From Chamaea fasciata (lineage: Eukaryota; Chordata; Aves; Passeriformes; Sylviidae), in assembly GCA_029207755.1 (NCBI GenBank), contig JARCOQ010000235.1, positions 1-64,000 of the forward strand: a stretch of 64,000 nt of DNA, in the 5' to 3' direction. The notes under the pieces are model-generated. The model saw only the letters and a program-made list of their open reading frames with translations, made no database searches and was not told the DNA's origin. The position numbers and the translations under genes were made by a program. Shown in pieces: positions 57,541 to 64,000 of this stretch (the stretch's first letter is position 1; each line of letters begins with the position of its first letter).

Positions 57541-57756
57541 GATCGATCGCTATTCAAGGTGAGAGTCACACATTTCACATTTATTGGCACTCCAGTGCAG
57601 GCCACCTGCGTTTACAGCTTCAAACAAGTGAGTCCCTTGGTAATCCCCCTGGGCAGCAGCTGGAGCCTGCTCCGGGCTGGGCTGAGGGAGCAAACACTTG
57701 TGGCTGACACAGCTCCACACTGAGGGTACTTGGGAAAACACCTCCCTTGTCCTGGA
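57541..57756 (-). other. 3'-end-like sequence on minus
   Basis: On minus an AATAAA occurs in GTGCCAATAAATGTG (57,578-57,583 on plus). The interval upstream of it, 57,590-57,756, has a short open frame ending near 57,550. Could be the 3' end of a minus-strand transcript; not recognised. Confidence 0.25.
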
Positions 57757-58180
57757 TTTTTTTTTTTTTTTTGAGCTTTTGACAAGGTTTTAATCATCAC
57801 CTTGGTAAAAATAAATGGTAAGGACTGAAAACATGAGAGGCTGGCAGGTTATGCTCATGAATGAGAACTTTTTTTTTGAATAACTGTGCGGCCTATATCC
57901 TATTTTTGAGACTCTCTTTTTTGGCTGACTTTACTGTAAAAAATCTAATTTCAATTTAGCTGCCTCAATAATGAATTTATGGTACAAATATGTTCTAGCG
58001 GCAGGAGCTTAAAGTAGTAACACCAACATGCCACCTCTGGAATAAAGTCCTGTGTCTCCTCAGACCTACTGGTTTGCAGTAGAGTTTGTACACCTTTCGC
58101 TGCAGCTGTGGTTCTTAATAACTGGAAGTCCAGGGATTCTGGGCGATTCCCATAAGTTCTCCTGTTTTGTAGGAGCTGCA
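57757..58180 (-). mobile_element. Possible processed retrocopy or retroposon with poly(A) tail
   Basis: On minus, ATTAAA (57,788-57,793 on plus) is followed about 14 bases later by a run of 16 or more A (poly-T at 57,757-57,774 on plus), the layout of a polyadenylated cDNA insertion. The minus-strand sequence before it is A/T-rich and UTR-like, with a 97-codon frame (57,951-58,244). The parent gene is not recognised and no target-site duplication was established. Confidence 0.4.
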
Positions 58181-58479
58181 CGGTGAGGTCAGCATTCTGA
58201 GGGAGGCCCTGGCACAGCTGCCAAGGGCAAGGAACGTGGAGCATCCCGGGGCTTCTCCCGCCCGAGTTTCTCCCGGAGCGTGCTGCGTGTCATGCCGGAT
58301 GTTTAACCCGGGTTTGGGGTGTTCTCCTGCAGTCCCAGCTCTAACTGCTGCCCCCGAGCCCCGGCCTTGCTCTGTCCCAGCACTGAACCTGGCAGGTGGG
58401 TGTGCTTTTCCAGCCCTTGAATCCCACGGGCAATCCCAGATTCCCGGAGCTCCCCGAGGCACAGCCTGGCCTCCCTCCC

Positions 58480-59650
58480 TGGGAGCTGCATTTCAGTCTG
58501 CCTGGACCAAGGCCATCCTGTTTGAGACTTTATTCCTGTTGTTTTTCCTCTTGCAGGTTGTGGGCAAAAAGGAGAGAGCCAGTAGGAAGTGAAGCCACTG
58601 GAAGGCCTTATCCCAGTCCAAGGTTCCCACTTTTCTTTCTGACTCCTGGATAATTGCCTGGCCATAACTGGACAGAGACTGTCAGTTTGATTTCCTGCCT
58701 TTTCCAATAAATCCTTGCTTTCAGCTGGAGTGTATTCCTGGTGTCATCCCCCTCCTCGTCCGTGGATGTGTAAATAAAATTCCTGACTTGCCGAGTCCAA
58801 TTTTGTTATTGCAGGAAGTGTGGTGCTTTTGTTCCACTGAAACTTCCCAACTCTGCTGAGAGTTTCCGATGTCAAATACAAGTAAGATTCGAGTTTCTTT
58901 GCATTGTTACTCCCACAAAACACAGATCATTCTTGGATAGGAGTAGCTGGACCTGTTGAATTTCCACTTCCCTTTAAACTTAGAGCAGAGGAAGCAGATT
59001 TAAATTTGTTGTTCCATGAACTTCCACCAACTTGATGACTGTTCCAAAAGTTTGCAGTATTAGAAATGCCTAAGCTTGTTTTCCAGGCAAGCTGGGATTT
59101 AGATGTTATTTCTTCCTTTTATTTGATGTTTTTTCTCTCTCTGATTCTAGTAAGAGAATATATTTTTTTTTCCAGTTTTCCATCCTAATTGGAGTTTTTG
59201 TACATTGTAGGGCACATTTCCAAGGAAATTTACCAAATTCATGTTGGTAAAGCAGGAGCTATTCAGCACCATGCTGCCACTTTTTTCCTTTCAACCCCTT
59301 AACAGGTCTCATTCTACCCATACACAGTATTACCAGCAATAACTTGGTGTCGAGTTGTATTTCAGAGGTAGCAATAAAACAAAGTTGACATTTTATTTTG
59401 TGCCTCTCTGAACCTCTTTGTTTATTAACAAAGAACTCCAAAACAAAGCAAACAGAAAAACAAAAACCAAAACAAAAGCCCCTACAAACACTGCCCCCCA
59501 AGAAAAAACAATGACAGAGAAAACATACCAACATTATTAAATAAAAATTAAATCTTTACCCCTTAGAAAACGAGGCTAATTTAATTTTAATTCATTGTGG
59601 TTCTGATGTGTTAGGTAAATGAATTCATATAGTTTAAAAAATAAACAAGT
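58480..59650 (+). repeat. Segmental duplication A, copy 2
   Basis: Same orientation as 30,830-32,125. Homology is clear from GAGCTGCATTTCAGTCTGCC to about 59,275 and again at 59,540-59,650 (CCCCTTAGAAAAC, TGATGTGTTAGG). Between, 59,280-59,530 is A-rich and differs. Confidence 0.85.
58557..58711 (+). pseudogene. Terminal exon copy with AATAAA
   Basis: Acceptor TTTTTCCTCTTGCAG. One frame reads VVGKKERASRK and TGA; the frame matching the 30,920 copy reads on through REPVGSEATGRPYPSPRF. A canonical AATAAA at 58,706 is intact. Probably the same terminal exon as 30,920-31,071, with a 2-base length difference in the GAGAG tract deciding the frame. Confidence 0.45.
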
Positions 59651-59999
59651 CAACACAAATTAAATAAATACAAAAATAGAAAAATATAAGTAACAAAAAT
59701 AGAAATATAAAATACAGTTTTAAGGGGTGAGAAAATCTCTAGAAAAGCTAAAGCTTTTACAGTATCCCCTAAATAGGTGGTACTCTCTTAACTGCTGCAG
59801 AGCGTTGAAACAAGCCTAGAGAAGCTTCAGTGTGCACCAAAAGCAGCTGCTGCTATAGGAAACCGGTGTTGTTTTAAGACCTCCCCCTCCCAAGTTCCTT
59901 GCACTTTGTGTTCACAGAGAAGTCACACGAGTCCTGATATATTTTTCCTTTCTTCAAGGATGATGACAACAAGAAAAGTCAACTCTTTAATTTTTGCTT
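59651..59999. other. A/T-rich spacer with an inverted match to 30.4 kb
   Basis: A-rich low-complexity tract to 59,720, then ordinary sequence. The segment 59,915-60,010 matches 30,365-30,460 in reverse orientation (GATGACAACAAGAAAAGTCA is the core). Confidence 0.6.
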
Positions 60000-61500
60000 A
60001 TCCCTAGCAAGCAAAGCCCGGTGCCCCAGTGTGTCGGTGCAAACAGTGAAATGTCTGCAGCAAGTTCCCTCTGCCCCGCCCTCACCCTCGGGCTGGCAGC
60101 AGCTGCAGGTGTGAGCTGTTAGGATAACGAGGGGACAGAGCAGCCGCAGGCGTGAGCTGTAAAGGATAATGAGGGGCAGGTGGCTCCTGCCCGAGCTGCT
60201 TACGCGGGGAGCCTCAGCTCAGTCTAGCGTGGAGCTGCCGGAGGGAGCAGCTTCTGCGAGGCTCTCTGGAGTGTCTTACGGGATGATGGCGAGCTCGTCT
60301 TACAGAGTTTGGGGGAACCCTCGGATATAGAGTATTGCTTCAGGAGATGCCGAGGGACAAACCTTTGTGCCGGGCAGCAGGAGCAGGTGAGCCGGTGTGG
60401 ATTTGTAGGGGGGACTTTTCTCCTTTTCCCTTTCAATTTTGTCTTCCCAATCCTTCCCTGGCGTCCCTAGAAAAAAAAAAAAAGGGGGTTTTGAGGACAA
60501 AAGAGTTTAAATTGAGGAAAGAAACTCCTTTTATTGTCTGTGTTCAAACTGGGGGAATCCCCCTTCACCTGGGATTTTAATAAATAGTGGTACTTCTATG
60601 CGGTGCTTGTATTACTTTATTACTTATATGGTGCTTTTATTCAATATTGCATTCTTTGGTGGTACATAGTGTTTCATGTTATTTTTTGGTATTATTTATT
60701 GCCTGTAATTTGGTTTTTGAGCGAAGGTAACTGTATGGATGGGTTTGTTTGTATTTGAGGTAGAATTAATTTAAGTAGCTTTTTTTTTTTTTTTTTTTTT
60801 TTTAAATAGGCTTCTGATACGTGCGATTGGGGTTTTGTTTTTGTTTATTGTATGTAGGGATTCAGATTACCTAGGGCCAGCCTGGCCGGTGGAGGTTTTG
60901 TTAGATGCAATTTTAATATTTTTAAAAGTTTTTTTCTGTTTAGTTGTTTTAAGGTGGTTTTCAATAATTTTTTGTGTAGTTTTATTTTGTTTGTAGATGG
61001 TGTATGCTAAGGGATACGGTCTATTTATTTCATGGTAGGTTTCTTAGTTTACATGTCGATCAGATTGTTTTAGAACTGAGTTTTATTGTTGAAATATTTT
61101 TTTTTGGTGAGATATTGTATTTTTAAAGGAAATGTTTTCTAAGGTTTACAATGGTGGAAGTGGCTGTAGTGTGAGGTATAGGGGAGGTTATTTATTTAGC
61201 GGTGGCTTTTATCATGGTGAGTATGTAGTGTTTGTTTTGGTGGGTTGAGGTAGTGGAATGTAGGTAATTTTTTTGTGTTTCCTAATATTTGTAATTGGAC
61301 TATTGTTTATTATAGTATAGGGGTTAATTTATTTGGCTTGTTTGATTGCAGTATATGTTTTATACTTATGGATCATTTGAAAGGTATTGTTTATAGTTAC
61401 ATTGATTTTTTTGGTTTTGTGTGTATTTATAAGTGGTATTTTTGTTTTGATGGTTTGAGGTTTATGGGTTTCTTGAGTTAGGAATTATTTGTTTTGGTGT
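60000..61500 (+). repeat. Segmental duplication B, copy 2
   Basis: Second copy of 51,600-53,075. It differs by an A run (near 60,470) and a ~24-bp T run (60,780-60,803) absent or shorter in copy 1. The T/G-rich, C-poor part runs 60,590-61,500. Confidence 0.85.
60306..60386 (+). other. Candidate exon in duplication B, copy 2
   Basis: Acceptor CTCGTCTTACAG, donor CAGGAGCAG|GTGAGCC, both at positions equivalent to 51,935-51,990. Confidence 0.4.
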
Positions 61501-62429
61501 TTTTAATTGAAGTTTATTTGTGACTTCTTTGTTGTGTAGTTTGATTTGTTTGTTGCTGTCGAGGTTTAGGGTAAATTTGGGAGGAAACTTTTGAATGGGG
61601 TTCTTCTGGAAAGTAAACCTAAACAGTCTCATTCTTTTAAACTGCTTTTGCAAAGAACTTCTTTGGAGAAAAGTGGGAAAACCTATTTATTTAACAAACA
61701 AAGTGGTCACAAGCATAAAGAATGAATAATATGAAATAATAAAACTTTTTGTTGTTTTGAAGCGAGATGGTAACTTCAGAAAGTCTTTGCTGTGGGCTGT
61801 AGCTGAGCTCTTTTGGTCTCTTATCAGCTGTTCTGGTGTTGATAAAATGCTCAGGTGCAGGCCCTGTGGGCTGCAGGTGCCAGCTCTCGGCGCTGCTCTG
61901 GGTTTTTCAGTCTGCAGCAGGTTTAAACAGTCCTAAGAAAAAGGAAAACAAATAGCGAGGGAACTTCTCTGCCCTAACTAGCTGAAACCAAGAGCAAAGC
62001 ACATCTTTGTGCTGCAGTCTGTCTGTGCTTGAGCTGAATATACGAGAGAGGGTATTCAGAGGAGTGAAAGTCGTTTTCTTAAAACAAGCTGCAACCATTT
62101 TCTTTCCTTGCTTAGCTCTCAAAATCAGTCTTAAAGGTCCAGAACAAGCGACTGGGGACACAAGCGGCATAAAGTCACCCTAGGGCATTCTATGTCTTAT
62201 CCCCATATCATAAACTTATCAAAACAAATTGAATTCTAACTCTAGGAACACATATATTCCACACACTTATGTCTTTATAGAAGCAACATACAGCTGTATA
62301 CAGACAATGGTAGCGATAGTTAATAAACAGTGATGCTTACAGATGGTTCTTACTTAACAGTTAGATTTTCTGGACGTTCACATCCGTGTTGTTTCTTTTT
62401 TCTGTGCTGTTCACTATGTGCAACTCGGT
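61501..62429. other. No gene seen
   Basis: A/T-balanced sequence without recognisable genes or repeats; short open frames only. Confidence 0.4.
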
Positions 62430-64000
62430 TGCAGTCATTTGGCAGTCTAAGGGGAGCCAAGGTTGCAGCTACTGACAGCTTGGACCTGGGAGTAAAGTGC
62501 AGCAGTGTTCAGAATTGCAAGTGGCAGAAGCCCACTCCCGGGCACAGAGCTCTGTGCAGGAACGGTGGGTGTCTTCTGTGGGAAGCTATACTCACCGACT
62601 AAGTTCCTGATGTCAGTTTGCAGAAGGTGTTTGGCAGTCTAAGGGCAGCTAGGGTTTCAGCTTCTGGCAGCTTGGTTCTGGGAGTAATGTGCACTGTTCA
62701 GAATTCTAAGTGGCAGAAGCCCACTCCCGAACACAGAGCTCTGTGCAGGAACGGTGGGTCTTTTCTGTGGGAACCTAAACTAACCCCAGCAGGCTCCTGA
62801 TGTCAGTTTATGGGATGGATTTGGCACTCCAAGGACAGTTAGGGTTCCAGGATCTGGGAGCTTGGATCTGGCAGATGTCCTGTGCTGAACTTAATTTTAT
62901 CAGGTAGCAGCCCACTCCAGGGCAGAGAGCTCTGTGTAGGAACAATGGGTCTCTTCTGTGGGAAGCTAAACTCACCCCTCCAAGTTCCTGATGTCATTTT
63001 GCAGGGGGTGTTTGGCAGTCTAAGGGCAGCTAGGGTTTCAGCTTCATGGCAGCTTGGTTGTGGGAGTAAGTACACTGTTCAGAATTCTAAGTGGCAGAAG
63101 CCCACTCCCAGGCACAGAGCTCTGTGCAGGAACATTGGCTCTCTTCTGTGGGAAGCTATACTCACCGACTAAGTTCCTAATGTCAGGTTGTAGGAGACAT
63201 TGGGCACTCGCAGGACAGTTAGGGTTCGAGCTTTTGGATGCTTGGATCTGGCAGAAGTCCTGTGCAGAACTTATTTTTATCAGTTAGCAGCGCACTCCGT
63301 GGCCGAGAGTTCTGTGCAGGAACGGTGGGTCTTTTCTGTGGGAAGCTATACTCACCGACTAAGTTCCTAATGTCAGGTTGTAGGAGACATTGGGCACTCC
63401 AAGGACAGTTAGGGTTCCAGCTTCTGGGAGCTTGGATATGGGAGAAGTGCAGCAGTGTTCAGAATTCTAAGTGGCAGAAGCCCACTCCGGGGCACAGAGC
63501 TCTGTGTAGGAACGGTGGGTCTTTTCTGTGGGAAGCTAAACTCACCCCAGCAGGTTCCTGATGTCAGTTTGCAGGGGGTGTTTGGCAGTCTAAGGGCAGC
63601 TAGCGTTTCAGCTTCATGGCAGCTTGGTTGTGGGAGTAAGTACACTGTTCAGAATTCTAAGTGGCAGAAGCCCACTCCGGGACACAGAGCTCTGTGCAGG
63701 AACTGTGGCTCTCTTCTGTGGGAAGCTATTCTCACCGACTAAGTTCCTAATGTCAGGTTGTAGGAGACATTGGGCACTTGCAGGACACTTAGCGTTCCAG
63801 CTTCTGGGAGCTTGGATATGGGAGAAGTGCAGCAGTGTTCAGAATTGTAAGTGGCAGAAGCCCACTCCCGGGCACAGAGCTCTGTGCAGGAACAGTGGCT
63901 CTCTTCTGTGGGAAGCTATACTCACCCCCTAAGTTCCTAATGTCAGGTTGTAGGAGACATTGGGCACTCCAGGGACAGTTAGGGTTCCAGCTTCTGACAG
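62430..64000 (+). repeat. ~190-bp tandem satellite, about eight units, running off the window
   Basis: GTGGCAGAAGCCCACTCC (or the variant TAGCAGCCCACTCC) recurs at 62,521, 62,710, 62,902, 63,091, 63,284, 63,471, 63,661 and 63,851, spacing 187-193 bp. Each unit continues GGCACAGAGCTCTGTGCAGG (a 12-bp palindrome, CACAGAGCTCTGTG core), CTTCTGTGGGAAGCTA and TTCCTGATGTCAG, then a GGCAGTCTAAGG or GGCACTCCAAGG variant. Some neighbouring units differ in a fixed way, suggesting multimers. Confidence 0.95.

Overview
This is eukaryotic genomic DNA and almost certainly a bird, probably a songbird microchromosome, sex-chromosome or subtelomeric/pericentromeric segment. Reasons visible in the sequence: very repeat-rich DNA; a GC-rich minisatellite landscape of a CCCTGGCTGTCCCCTAGGTG type with CCCAGTCCATCCCAGT-like interludes, which is typical of avian microchromosomes; GT/AG splice sites; CpG islands; polyadenylation signals; and fragments of the vertebrate gene URB1 (nucleolar pre-ribosomal-associated protein 1). 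There are no bacterial or phage features. The species call is inference.

Layout. (1) 1-18,685: a single-orientation, C-depleted satellite built from a GGGGATTTTT-like 10-11 bp motif and organised into about 1.6-kb higher-order units of three recognisable types (A, B, C). More diverged satellite continues to 23,130, and a third block lies at 32,126-33,145. (2) A GC-rich cassette follows the satellite at 18,686 and 23,131. A 74-bp GC-rich tandem repeat and then a CpG-rich unit of about 345 bp, carrying YY1-like (AAGATGGCGG) and ETS-like (CCGGAAGT) motifs, follow at 23,294-24,470 and again at 33,146-34,790. The order satellite, GC repeat, promoter-like repeat is therefore itself repeated. (3) 26,478-31,100: a spliced-type but broken copy of the 3' part of URB1 on the plus strand, with frameshifts, a stop and a huge in-exon leucine-codon (CTG/CTC) microsatellite. 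Pieces of it recur at 37.2 kb and 58.5 kb. (4) 34.8-37.2 kb: a degenerate isoleucine-type tRNA on the minus strand and several exon-like segments of unknown identity. (5) 37,455-50,073: four arrays of a roughly 32-bp minisatellite alternating with four copies of a 1.2-1.35-kb complex block. (6) 50,080-51,300: a CpG island with a 22-bp GC-rich minisatellite, two inverted CCAAT boxes and a candidate first exon. (7) 51.6-61.5 kb: a mosaic of segmental duplications (51.6-53.1 with 60.0-61.5; 54.6-56.3 with 56.3-57.5; 30.8-32.1 with 58.5-59.65) carrying short exon-like pieces with good splice sites. (8) 62,430-64,000: a roughly 190-bp tandem satellite running off the window.

I see no confidently intact protein-coding gene. 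The many long open frames in the G/T satellite, the minisatellites and the CpG islands are by-products of biased composition. The only gene identity I trust is URB1, from a chain of exon-level peptide matches recalled from the family. The window looks like a place where satellite DNA, duplicated promoter-like CpG islands and exon fragments are amplified together.
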